DNA of 64,000 bases, taken from GCA-2683135 sp964507445. GTDB lineage: Bacteria > Planctomycetota > GCA-002687715. The stretch lies in assembly GCA_964507445.1 (NCBI GenBank), contig CAZDQF010000018.1, positions 41,516 to 105,515 on the forward strand, written 5' to 3'. This document shows, one piece after another, positions 27,072-34,644 of the stretch. The translations under genes and the position numbers were made by a program. Positions within the stretch are counted from its first letter, which is position 1; every line of letters begins with the position of its first letter. Below the pieces are notes generated by a model. The model had not been told where the DNA came from. It made no database searches and saw only the letters and a program-made list of their open reading frames with translations.

Positions 27072-27542
27072 TCAGATCTCGAAACCGTCGACGTGCTCGC
27101 ACGCCTTGATGTCTTCCGCCTCGATACGCTCCCGGTAGGCCTCTACCGCGGCTTCGCCGGTCAGCAGCCCGGACATCTCGGTGGGCAGATCACTGGGTTG
27201 CATGCGTACGATCCACCCTTGCTTGTAGGGGCTCCGGTTGATGATCGTGGGGTCGTTGATGACGGCGTCGTTGACCTCGATGATCTCGCCGGAGATCGGT
27301 GACTTCACCGGCCCCACCCATTTGCTGCTCTCCACCGTGGCGACGGGCTTGCCCTTCTTGCGACTGGCGCCTGCCTTCTTGGGCTTCGCGTGGAGCAGGG
27401 GCCCCGCCAGGTTCTGAGCCACATCGGTCATGCCAATGGCCGCGGTGCCGTCTTCGTCCAGCCGTATCCAGGTGTGATCACCGACGCTGTAGTGGAGGCT
27501 GAGGGGCAGCACACAGCCGCGGACTTTCGGATTCTCTGGCAT
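27072..27542 (-). CDS. lbpA: Lipoate-binding protein LbpA (GcvH-like)
   Basis: A 156-residue glycine-cleavage-H-like protein that would carry sulfur on lipoamide for the sHdr complex. The H-protein fold is visible: HYSVGDHTWIRLDEDGTAAIGMTD, then an insert rich in Lys (HAKPKKAGASRKKGKPVATV) not found in ordinary GcvH, the lipoylation site ESSKWVGPV (Lys74), SPISGEIIEVND and QGWIVRMQPSD. It lies directly upstream of shdrC1B1A, and no gcvP/gcvT gene is near, which argues for the sulfur-oxidation role rather than glycine cleavage. This is the better of the two LbpA candidates for the true sHdr substrate carrier. Confidence 0.92.
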   Translation of the reverse strand: MPENPKVRGCVLPLSLHYSVGDHTWIRLDEDGTAAIGMTDVAQNLAGPLLHAKPKKAGASRKKGKPVATVESSKWVGPVKSPISGEIIEVNDAVINDPTIINRSPYKQGWIVRMQPSDLPTEMSGLLTGEAAVEAYRERIEAEDIKACEHVDGFEI

Positions 27543-27578
27543 GGGGGTGATTTCCGCTATACGTGGCGGGAACGGGAC

Positions 27579-27962
27579 TTAGAAGTACATCACATGATCC
27601 GCGTTCAGCGCAAGGTCGATGATACTGGTGGCTCCCAGGATGTCCACTCCGTCGATCAGGTCGTCGGTGGTCATGTCGAACAGCTCCAGGCTCTGTTGGC
27701 AGACCCGGAGCTCCACCTCCGCGTCCATGGCGCTCTCGAGCATGGTCTTCAGGGTGACGCCGCTGCCGGGCTTGAGCTCGACCTGTTCGGCGGCCCCCTG
27801 CTTCAACTGGTTGGTGCCGTCCATGGTGAACCACACCATCACCTCCATCTCCATGGCCGCAGCGGCCATGGCGTAGAACAGCGGCGAGTACGTGCGGTTC
27901 GGGGTCTCCACGCCGTGGGTCTGGATGACCAGTATCTTCTTGCCTTCGGGGTCTTCGGACAT
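27579..27962 (-). CDS. DsrE-like sulfurtransferase
   Basis: A 127-residue protein of the DsrE/DsrF-like family that binds persulfide sulfur on a cysteine. It starts MSEDPEGKKILVIQTHGVE, has the small-residue helix SPLFYAMAAAAMEMEVMVWF, and carries one conserved Cys in ELRVCQQSLELF at the position of the active cysteine in this family. The C-terminus ends SIIDLALNADHVMYF. AGGAG precedes the ATG. tusA and dsrE genes regularly accompany sHdr loci, where the two proteins relay sulfur; that is the role inferred here. Confidence 0.87.
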   Translation of the reverse strand: MSEDPEGKKILVIQTHGVETPNRTYSPLFYAMAAAAMEMEVMVWFTMDGTNQLKQGAAEQVELKPGSGVTLKTMLESAMDAEVELRVCQQSLELFDMTTDDLIDGVDILGATSIIDLALNADHVMYF

Positions 27963-27982
27963 GGTTCTTCTCCTCTGTGAAG

Positions 27983-28801
27983 TCAGTCGGTGTAGTCGTT
28001 GTAACGCACCCACACGTCCTCGTGGATCTTCACGCCAGGGCGAGTCAGCCCGCCAGCGCGGTGGATGAACTCAGCGTCCGCGAGTCGTTCATCGGCGGCC
28101 TCTACCGCGACGACCTCTTCATGGGTCAAGCGGCCTTCCGTCAGGGTGGCGCCCAGGGTCCGACAGCAGTGATGCCGGTAGAGATCCTTGACCGTTTGTT
28201 GGTCGGGGAGCGTTCCGAGTTCGTGACGCAGGGAGGTCATGTGGCGGTGGAGTTGCCGACGCACCGCTGCCCGGAAGCGCTCGTTGGGGGCCCTGATGAT
28301 CTGCGCCATGCGGTCGTTGTCGAAGTCGAAGATGACGTTGCCCACGAGGACCTCCGCGTCCCCGAGCCGTCCGGCTCCCGTCCCGCAGATCTTGCGATCC
28401 TCCACGTGGATGTCATTCACCGGGCGGAACATCGCGTCCAGCCCCAGGTCCCGATAGGTGCCCACGAGAGGGCGTGCGAACAGCCGGAAGCGATCGTCGA
28501 TGCGGGCAGGAAGCACCTCCGATCCCATGACCCACTGGACGAACAGCTGGTTCGCGTCCAGGTAGACCGCGCCGCCGCCGAGCTCTCGCCGCACGATGGG
28601 GAGCCGCTGGCGCTGGCAGAACACCACGTCCAGCTCCCGGTCCACGTCCTGGTGGTATCCCACGCAGACGTAGGGCTCGTTCGGCGTCGCCAGGACGACC
28701 GTTGGCGGTGTGCGCTCCGTCCGCGCCCGCGCGAGGCCGTGATAGAGACTCTGGGAGCGCACGGCGGGGACGGAGCCGGAGTCGATGAGGCGGAGCTCCA
28801 T
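27983..28801 (-). CDS. Lipoate-protein ligase A family protein
   Basis: A 272-residue LplA/BirA-fold protein. The lipoyl-adenylate loop RRELGGGAVYLDANQLF and the lysine motif NDIHVEDRKICGTGAGRLGDAEVLVGN are clear, so it should bind and activate lipoate or octanoate, or transfer it as an LipM/LipL-type enzyme would. I place the start at the ATG at 28801 (MELRLIDSGSV), 7 nt after the tusA stop; a longer frame upstream reads through tusA and is not coding. It lacks the C-terminal accessory domain carried by the second ligase at 32115-33200. It probably modifies one or both lipoate-binding proteins of this operon. Confidence 0.88.
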   Translation of the reverse strand: MELRLIDSGSVPAVRSQSLYHGLARARTERTPPTVVLATPNEPYVCVGYHQDVDRELDVVFCQRQRLPIVRRELGGGAVYLDANQLFVQWVMGSEVLPARIDDRFRLFARPLVGTYRDLGLDAMFRPVNDIHVEDRKICGTGAGRLGDAEVLVGNVIFDFDNDRMAQIIRAPNERFRAAVRRQLHRHMTSLRHELGTLPDQQTVKDLYRHHCCRTLGATLTEGRLTHEEVVAVEAADERLADAEFIHRAGGLTRPGVKIHEDVWVRYNDYTD

Positions 28802-28808
28802 GGGGGCG

Positions 28809-29048
28809 TCAGTGGGTCTTCCGTATGAGGAATCGGAAGGAGCCGTCGCCGCAGTCCTCGGACAGCACCAGCTCGTGTTTGGTCTGGCGCTCCCAGGCCT
28901 CCATGTCCGGTACGGATCCGGGGTCCGTGGCCACCATCTCCAGTATCTGTCCAACCTCGAGCTGCTTGATGGCCCGGCGTGTCTTCACGACAGGCATGGG
29001 GCAAATCAGGCCCTTGCAATCGAGGAACAGGTCAGCTTCTTCAGCCAA
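28809..29048 (-). CDS. tusA: TusA-family sulfur carrier protein
   Basis: A short (79 aa) TusA/SirA-family protein with the hallmark CPxP motif in DCKGLICPMPVVKTRRAI, the IF3-like fold segments GQILEMVATDPGSVPDMEAW and FLIRKTH at the C-terminus. No ATG or GTG is available in frame; the best start is a TTG at 29048 (LAEEADLFLDCKG) with GGAG 9 nt upstream. Its 5' end overlaps the end of the radical-SAM gene by 43 nt. The active cysteine would carry sulfur as a persulfide between the DsrE-like protein and lipoyl-LbpA. Confidence 0.88.
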   Translation of the reverse strand: MAEEADLFLDCKGLICPMPVVKTRRAIKQLEVGQILEMVATDPGSVPDMEAWERQTKHELVLSEDCGDGSFRFLIRKTH

Positions 29049-30133
29049 GGCTCGGTTCTCCGTGTGTTCGCCGTGCGCCGGTGGATTTCGGGGAGCAGCG
29101 CCGCTCCGTCCGTCGTGTCGACGAGGCCGTTGATGAAATAGAAGAGGTAGGTGGTGGTGAGCCAGCTGGTGAAGTCCTCGAGGGAGTCCAGGTGGCTCCG
29201 CATGTTCAGCATCACCCAGGAGAAGTGCTCCCAGGTGTCGAAACAACTGTCGCAGCTCCGGTCCACCCCCGTGCAGCAACGGCGGGTCGTCAGCAGGTCG
29301 GCGTTGTAAGCGCGGAAGTGGCGGTTGTAAGGGTTGCCGTTGCCCGCCCTGCCTGCGTTCGCCGGGTGGTCGGCGGTGACGCTGGTGCACGTGGCGTGCC
29401 CCCACCGCTTGCCGAACAGGCGGCCGGTGGACACGACCTCCGCCAGCCTCGACGTCATCAGGATGTGCTCCGGGTGTCGTTGGATTGTCCGGTCGATGGC
29501 GGCACGAACGGCATCGAAGCCTCGTCGGTGATCCAGGTCGCCGCCGCGGCTGTCTACGTCGCTGTAGAAGTTGAACAGGACCCGGTTGCCGCCCTCGACG
29601 CAGCGGTCCACCACCGGTTCGATCTGGTGGGCGTGTCCCGGGGCGACGGTGTAGTACCAGAAGGCCCGCGGGTCGCCGGCGTAGTTCTCCATGGCTCGCT
29701 CGAAGACCTCGACCCGGCCACCGCCACGGAGCTCCGTGTCCGTGCGGGTGTCACCCCAGACGGACACGCCGATCGGCAGGGTCTCGAAGCCGGCCTTGGG
29801 GATGCGGACCAGGCCGTTGGTGGCGACGTTGATGTGGAAGGCGTCGTGGAGCAGCTTCAGGTGATCGAGCGAGAGGCTGGGCTCGCCGCCCACAACCGTG
29901 ACGAAGTTGGTGCCCCGAGCGCGCTCGGATTCCACGAAGGCCCGGACCGCCTCCGTGTCCCGTGGCGCAACCGAGTCCATGCTCTCCGAGAAGTAGTAGC
30001 AACCGTGACAGCGGAGGTTGCACGCGTTGGTCAGGTCTACGCTGACGGAGCGCAGCGGCCCTGCGCTCCGCACCGCCTGGTGCAGCTTGGCGAGGAGGGG
30101 GTCAGACAGCCACCGCTCAGACCGGTTCGCCAT
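29006..30133 (-). CDS. Radical SAM protein of unknown function in the sHdr/lipoate operon
   Basis: A 375-residue radical SAM enzyme with the cluster motif CNLRCHGC (C38, C42, C45) and the GGEP motif (about 82-85) for SAM binding. The C-terminal third contains further cysteines (C249, and C286, C287, C294, C297 in RRCCTGVDRSCDSCFDTWEH), which suggests an auxiliary FeS cluster as in SPASM-like proteins. It does not resemble LipA or the LipS1/LipS2-like pair next to it. It overlaps its upstream neighbour by 17 nt and tusA by 43 nt, so it is firmly part of the operon. A role in maturing a component of the pathway is inference; the substrate is unknown. Confidence 0.8.
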   Translation of the reverse strand: MANRSERWLSDPLLAKLHQAVRSAGPLRSVSVDLTNACNLRCHGCYYFSESMDSVAPRDTEAVRAFVESERARGTNFVTVVGGEPSLSLDHLKLLHDAFHINVATNGLVRIPKAGFETLPIGVSVWGDTRTDTELRGGGRVEVFERAMENYAGDPRAFWYYTVAPGHAHQIEPVVDRCVEGGNRVLFNFYSDVDSRGGDLDHRRGFDAVRAAIDRTIQRHPEHILMTSRLAEVVSTGRLFGKRWGHATCTSVTADHPANAGRAGNGNPYNRHFRAYNADLLTTRRCCTGVDRSCDSCFDTWEHFSWVMLNMRSHLDSLEDFTSWLTTTYLFYFINGLVDTTDGAALLPEIHRRTANTRRTEPWLKKLTCSSIARA

Positions 30134-31196
30134 GTTCCCGCGGCTCCAGGATGCCCATCTGCCCCTTGATGACCTGCAGGTCTTCGGGGCCTGGTTGGAA
30201 GGGGTAGTCCCTGTACTCCTCGCCCGGTCGGTAGGAGCCGTAGGGCCGATTGCACGCGACGTCGCCGGCGCGGCTGGGGCAGCCGTCGGTCATGAACGGG
30301 GTCCCGCCGTTCGTGGCCTGCTCCAGGTCCACCTCAGGGACATCCAGTCCGCGGATAGAGCCGTCGTCGTCAAAGCGTATCTGCTCTCTCGACAGTCCCC
30401 CGGTCTCGATGAGGTGCTTGACCAGCTGAACCCGGCGCGTCCGTCGGATCGGGGCCCGCTCGACGTCCTGCATGACGGTCCCGGGCTCCGGATTGAAGGA
30501 GAACAGGTAGGCGGCGATCTCCTCCTGCTTCAACGAGAAGAAGAGGTCCGCCAGTTCCCGGTCGGTCTCCCCGAGGCCGACGATGACGTGGAAGTTGACC
30601 TTCCACGGCCCGAACATGCGCCGAGCCGCGCGGGCGATATCCCAGTGATGGTCCCAGTCGTGGGGGCCGCGGACGCCGCGTCCTCGGGTGTCGTGGAACA
30701 CCTGCCTGGAGGCGGCGTCCAGCCCGATCCCGATGATGTCCGCCCCGGCGTCCTTCACCACGCCGAGCCGCTCCTCGTCGAGGGTGCCGGCGCTCACCAG
30801 GGCGGAGATGGGCACCTCGGCGGCGGCGGCACGCACGCGGCGGGTCATCTCCACCAGATCCTCGTAGGCCCGCGCGTCCTGGACCTGGGCGATGCACACG
30901 CGGCCTACGGAGGAGGCGGCTTCCTTCTCGGCGATCTTCTCCGCCACCAGGTCCGTGGGGAACAGGGGCCAACTGACCCGGATGAAGGTGTTGTCCTCCG
31001 CCAGCCCGGGTCGTTCCCGTGCCAGCCCGCAGTAGCTGCAGTTGGCGTAGCAACCCTCCGGGTAGTTCTGAAGGAGATTGATGCAGCCGCAGTTGCATCC
31101 ATGGATGCGGCCCGGCTTGAGCCCCAGTTCGATGGCGGCGGCCATGCTGATACGAACCCAGTCCGGGCTGATCCGTTCTTGTTCTGCAACTGTCAC
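30117..31196 (-). CDS. Radical SAM protein, LipS1/LipS2-like lipoyl synthase component (BioB-like)
   Basis: A 359-residue BioB/LipA-like radical SAM protein. An N-terminal HGCNCGCIN (C34, C36, C38) precedes the SAM-cluster motif CYANCSYCG (C49, C53, C56), so an auxiliary cluster is likely. VISALVSAGTLDEE-like and GIGLDAASRQVFHDTRG segments fit a TIM-barrel radical SAM fold. I chose the GTG at 31196, which overlaps the preceding stop (GTGA) and has GGAG 7 nt upstream. Paired with the adjacent gene it fits the two-protein LipS1/LipS2 system that inserts two sulfurs into octanoyl groups in place of LipA. I cannot say by eye which of the pair is LipS1. Confidence 0.82.
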   Translation of the reverse strand: MTVAEQERISPDWVRISMAAAIELGLKPGRIHGCNCGCINLLQNYPEGCYANCSYCGLARERPGLAEDNTFIRVSWPLFPTDLVAEKIAEKEAASSVGRVCIAQVQDARAYEDLVEMTRRVRAAAAEVPISALVSAGTLDEERLGVVKDAGADIIGIGLDAASRQVFHDTRGRGVRGPHDWDHHWDIARAARRMFGPWKVNFHVIVGLGETDRELADLFFSLKQEEIAAYLFSFNPEPGTVMQDVERAPIRRTRRVQLVKHLIETGGLSREQIRFDDDGSIRGLDVPEVDLEQATNGGTPFMTDGCPSRAGDVACNRPYGSYRPGEEYRDYPFQPGPEDLQVIKGQMGILEPREHGEPV

Positions 31197-32122
31197 CAGC
31201 TCACTCCGCAACAGGCGTTGTTGAACACGGGTTCCAGGCCGCGCGATTCCGCGTAGGCGACGATGCCGTCGGCCGGGTAGGCGATACCGTTGAGACCAGC
31301 GTCGATGGCGAGCCGGTCGATTGCGACCTTGAGGTCACCCAGGGGCCTGGCGCATCCGAGCATGACCGGTGTGGTGGGCAGGGCCCGCCGCGCCTCTTCG
31401 AAGAACGCCCCGATCTCTTCGGCAGGGGGCGGATCGACACGTGACATGGGGGTGCCGTTGAGGGGCATCAAGACCACCAGGACCAGCAGCTTGGGCGGGT
31501 GGTCGGCGACGATCTCCAGGGCGCGTCGTTCTCCGAGCATGCGGCCGAAGTGCAGCCCGAGGATGATGTGCGGGACGGTGGGGACGCCGTGGTGATGGAG
31601 ACGTCCGAGGGCCTCCTCGAAGACCTCGGGACCGTGCTCCAGGTGGTACACGTCCTTCATGGTTCGCCGGTCACCGATGACGTCGATCATGGCCCCGTCC
31701 AGGCCCACCTGGCCGAGGCCGGCGCAGGTCTCCTCGTCCGGGACTCCAACGTGGGCGCGGATGGTCATGCCCAGCTCGTTCCTGACACGCATCATGTCGG
31801 GCACGTGTTCCAGCAGTGGGACCCGCCCCATCTTGTCGCTGCCACCGGAGATGAGGACCCCTCGCGCGCCCCGGTCGGCGAGCCCGGAGCAGAGGTCGTA
31901 GAGCGTGCCATCGTGGGCCGGGAGGTCGGTCATGCCCTCCAGCACCTTCATCTCGCAGTGCTCGCAGCTCAGGGCACACCGGTTCCCGGTGACGCTGATG
32001 GAGACGAACTCCGCGGCGTCGTGGGACCCGTACTCGGACGTGGCGTAGCGCTTGAGCCCTGGTGCATGAAAGCGGATGTGATCGGGAAAGGCGGCGCGGC
32101 GGATCGTCATGCAGTCAGTCAT
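31193..32122 (-). CDS. Radical SAM protein, LipS1/LipS2-like lipoyl synthase component
   Basis: A 309-residue radical SAM protein with CALSCEHC (C49, C53, C56), at the same residue numbers as in its partner gene. It has GVLISGGSDKMGRVPL, a PHIILGLHFGRML block, and ends in a conspicuous CCGVSW tail that may bind an auxiliary cluster. The ATG at 32122 has GGAG 7 nt upstream and overlaps the ligase stop by 8 nt; the next ATG at 32110 is the alternative. Position between a lipoate ligase and the other LipS-like gene supports a role in building the lipoyl group on LbpA (inference from context and general resemblance). Confidence 0.82.
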   Translation of the reverse strand: MTDCMTIRRAAFPDHIRFHAPGLKRYATSEYGSHDAAEFVSISVTGNRCALSCEHCEMKVLEGMTDLPAHDGTLYDLCSGLADRGARGVLISGGSDKMGRVPLLEHVPDMMRVRNELGMTIRAHVGVPDEETCAGLGQVGLDGAMIDVIGDRRTMKDVYHLEHGPEVFEEALGRLHHHGVPTVPHIILGLHFGRMLGERRALEIVADHPPKLLVLVVLMPLNGTPMSRVDPPPAEEIGAFFEEARRALPTTPVMLGCARPLGDLKVAIDRLAIDAGLNGIAYPADGIVAYAESRGLEPVFNNACCGVSW

Positions 32123-33200
32123 GGGTCGGCTCCGGCTCCACGAAGCAGCCATAGGGAGACGCGGTTCCTGTTGTGGCCCTCGACACCGCGGCGTTGACGG
32201 CTTCGACGATGGCCTCGGGGGCCAGGGTGTCGATCGCGCCGGCCCGGTCCCAGGCGCGGGTGACGGTCCTGGCGATCGCGTCCGGATCACCCGTGTGCCA
32301 TCGGAGCTGGCCCTCCACGTCGGCGATCAGGTGTTCATCCGCCAGGAAGTCACCCCGGACCCAGGCGGCCTTGATGGTGCCGCCGGCCACGGCGACCCGC
32401 ACGTCCACGGTCCCGGCCGTCGTTCGTATCGCTGCCCGGCCGGTGGTGTCCGGGACGTGGTTGTTCTGCGCCAGCCAGCGGGGGTCCGCGTAGCGCTCCC
32501 GCTCCCGTTGGTCCACGGCGACGCCTTCGTCTTCCGTCATGGCGCCCCGGTCCACCGCGTCGAAGGTCCCCGCCATGACGCCCCGCAGCTCCGACATGGG
32601 GAGCTCGCGCCCGGCGTGCTCGCGTACGGTGGCGATCCTCCGACGCACGACGCCCCGTTCGCGATCGCCGATCCGCTTGAAGGGCGTTCGCAGCACGCTC
32701 GTCATCAGCCGGACGTCCAGATCGACCAGCAGGGAGGCGTGGAACAGCAGGCCGCCGGTGGCGGTGCGGTGGATTCCGAGGCCTGCGATCTTCCTGCCGT
32801 TCACGGCGAGGTCGTTCTTGCCTCGGAATCGGGCGTCGATCCCGAACGTGGCCAGCCCCCTGATGAGGTTCGTGGAGAAGCCGGTCATCAGCTGGCGGAG
32901 CCCGCCCGGCTGCTTCGGCAGCGCCAGGGCCACGCCCAGTTGGTCCGGTCCCATGAGGATGGCGCCGCCGCCCGTGGGCCGCCGGTTGACGTCGATGCCT
33001 TCCTCGGCGCACCGCCGCAGTCGCACCTCGTAAGCGGCGTCCTGGAATCGACCGACGAGGACGCAGTGGGGGCGGTAGGTGTACAGCCGCAGGGTCGGGG
33101 GGGAGGCCCCCGATCCGGCGCGCTCGGCCAGGACCTCGTCCGTGGCCAATCCCCGGGCGGCGCTGGCGCCGTCGTCAACAAGGAGTCGCGGTCGCGTCAC
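32115..33200 (-). CDS. Lipoate-protein ligase with C-terminal accessory domain, sLpl(AB)-type
   Basis: A 361-residue ligase. Residues about 1-240 form the LplA catalytic domain with RRPTGGGAILMGPDQLG and the lysine motif KNDLAVNGRKIAGLGIHRT. Residues about 260-350 (RTTAGTVDVRVAVAGGTIKAAWVRGDFLAD) resemble the LplB/accessory domain of E. coli-type ligases. The two-domain chain is the arrangement reported for the dedicated sLpl(AB) ligases of sulfur oxidisers that lipoylate LbpA. Translation starts at a GTG at 33200 that overlaps the stop of the upstream lbpA-like gene by 4 nt. The frame stays open for another 500 bases upstream, but that part is out-of-frame noise through the neighbour. Confidence 0.88.
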   Translation of the reverse strand: MTRPRLLVDDGASAARGLATDEVLAERAGSGASPPTLRLYTYRPHCVLVGRFQDAAYEVRLRRCAEEGIDVNRRPTGGGAILMGPDQLGVALALPKQPGGLRQLMTGFSTNLIRGLATFGIDARFRGKNDLAVNGRKIAGLGIHRTATGGLLFHASLLVDLDVRLMTSVLRTPFKRIGDRERGVVRRRIATVREHAGRELPMSELRGVMAGTFDAVDRGAMTEDEGVAVDQRERERYADPRWLAQNNHVPDTTGRAAIRTTAGTVDVRVAVAGGTIKAAWVRGDFLADEHLIADVEGQLRWHTGDPDAIARTVTRAWDRAGAIDTLAPEAIVEAVNAAVSRATTGTASPYGCFVEPEPTHD

Positions 33201-33643
33201 GCTTCGGCGGCCTCCTCGTCCAGGCGGGCTCGCTCTTGCTGCACCCAGGCACCGATGGCGTCCCCAGAGATGAGGTGTGCGGCGTCCGCCTCCCAATCGG
33301 TCGGCGTCAACTCGAACAACCAACCGGTCCCATAGGGGTCCTGGTTGACCTGGAGCGGGTTGGACATGACGGACTCGTTGCGAGCGACCACGGCACCGCC
33401 GACGGGGGTGGCGATGACGGACGTCATCTTGGCGGCCTCCAGGGTGCCCACGGGACCTCCTCGGGGCACCTCCGCGCCGGGTGAGTCCACGGACACGTAG
33501 GCCAACTCGCCCAAGGCCTCGAGCCCGAACGCGTCGATGCCGACCCTGACGCGCCCGGTGCGTTCGTCCCGGTGCGCCCAGAGGTGGCTGGTGCCGTCGT
33601 AGTGGCGGTCCCGGGGGACCTCCATCGGATTCGTCTCTTGCAT
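33197..33643 (-). CDS. Second GcvH-like lipoate-binding protein
   Basis: A 148-residue H-protein homologue and the first gene of the sHdr operon. It contains HLWAHRDERTGRVRVGIDAFG, the modification site GTLEAAKMTSVIATPVGG (Lys72) and NPLQVNQDPYGTGWLFELTP, all in GcvH order. Around the lysine it reads EAAKM, where GcvH usually has ESVKA; EAxKM resembles the biotinyl motif EAMKM, although the flanks are H-protein-like. It differs strongly from the lbpA at 27072-27542. It may be a scaffold for lipoyl assembly by the LipS-like pair and the adjacent ligase, or a second sulfur carrier. The ATG at 33643 has GAGAGA upstream; an ATG six codons later is possible. Confidence 0.85.
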   Translation of the reverse strand: MQETNPMEVPRDRHYDGTSHLWAHRDERTGRVRVGIDAFGLEALGELAYVSVDSPGAEVPRGGPVGTLEAAKMTSVIATPVGGAVVARNESVMSNPLQVNQDPYGTGWLFELTPTDWEADAAHLISGDAIGAWVQQERARLDEEAAEA

Positions 33644-33904
33644 GGGTCTCTCTCGGCTCAGTGGTGTCCCCGGAGGAGCGGGGCGTCGCGCGGTGCAACG
33701 GACGGGGCTCAAGATGCTAAGGGATGACGCCACTGGCCGCAGGACGGGGCGCATCGGGCGGGCCTCTGGGCGCCCAGCGCCCCGGGGCGCGGTGCGTTCA
33801 GGGGCGACGCGTGACGCTCTCTCGAATCGGCGGTCTCCACTGGGGCGGCGAGCGCAGCAGACCCCCTTTCGTTACAATCGCCGGACGCCGGATAGGAGGC
33901 TCTC

Positions 33905-34552
33905 ATGGCGAAGAAGAACCCTGAGGTGGACGCCTACATCGCCGCGTCTCCAGAGTTCGCGCGGCCTGTCCTGGAGCGGCTGCGAGAGATCATCCGGGCC
34001 GCCGCGCCGCAGCTGCGGGAGGAGCTGAAGTGGCGGGTGCCCCACTTTGTGGGCAACGGCATCGTGGTGGGGATGGCCGCCTTCAAGGCTCATGTGAGCT
34101 TCGGCTTCTGGCGCAGCAAGGAGATGGAAGACCCGGAGGGCCTGTTCGCTGGGGCGCCCAAGGCCAGCATGTGCAACATCAAGGCCGTCAAGGTGTCGGA
34201 CCTGCCCTCCAAACGCGTCCTCACCGCCTACGTCAGGCAGGCGGTTTCCCTCGATGCCATGACGGCCGCTCCCGGAGGGGCCAAGGGCAGGACCGCGAAG
34301 AGGAGAGCTCCCGGGAAGCGGCCCCCGCCCGAGGTCCCGGACGACCTGCTGGCGGCGCTGAAGCGGGTCAAGAAGGCGCTGGCGACCTACCAGGGATTCA
34401 CCCCGAGCAAGCAGCGGGAGTACGTGGAGTGGGTCACCGAGGCCAAGCGGCCGGAGACGCGGGAGCGCCGGATAGGCCAGGCCGTGGAGTGGATGGCGCG
34501 AGGCAAGTCTCGTCACTGGAAGCACCGGCAGGGGGGCCGCGCCGGCGGATAG
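33905..34552 (+). CDS. DUF1801 / YdeI-like protein
   Basis: A 215-residue protein whose N-terminal two thirds belong to the DUF1801/YdhG-YdeI family (YIAASPEFARPVLERLREIIRAAAPQ, LKWRVPHFVG, FKAHVSFGFW, KVSDLP). After a basic linker (GGAKGRTAKRRAPGKRPPP) a YdeI-type helical tail follows (LAALKRVKKALATYQGFTPSKQREYVEWVTEAKRPETRERR trimmed here to its general pattern of alternating Lys/Arg and Glu). AGGAGG lies 5 nt before the ATG. Family members are stress-linked small cytosolic proteins without an assigned activity. It is divergent from the sHdr operon, with about 260 nt between them. Confidence 0.87.
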   Translation: MAKKNPEVDAYIAASPEFARPVLERLREIIRAAAPQLREELKWRVPHFVGNGIVVGMAAFKAHVSFGFWRSKEMEDPEGLFAGAPKASMCNIKAVKVSDLPSKRVLTAYVRQAVSLDAMTAAPGGAKGRTAKRRAPGKRPPPEVPDDLLAALKRVKKALATYQGFTPSKQREYVEWVTEAKRPETRERRIGQAVEWMARGKSRHWKHRQGGRAGG

Positions 34553-34644
34553 GGTCAACGTCTTGTAACGAACGGGAACTTTTCGAGTCCGGGCGCGTCC
34601 GCGGCCGTACGTGCAGTGGCTTCACCCAGAGAGAGGAGAGATTC

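Noticed and set aside
28809..29405. A 198-residue version of TusA
   Set aside because: The upstream part is out-of-frame translation of the radical SAM gene (His/Pro/Arg-rich). Only the last 79 codons are TusA, beginning at a TTG with a ribosome site.
33200..33698. N-terminal extension of the lipoate ligase frame up to 33698
   Set aside because: The extra 166 residues are Arg/Pro-rich noise running through the second lipoate-binding protein gene. A GTG at 33200 with a 4-nt overlap is the natural start.
34030..34644. N-terminal extension of the VIT-VWA protein
   Set aside because: It overlaps the YdeI-like gene in another frame and places about 205 unrelated residues before a clear signal peptide that starts at 34645.
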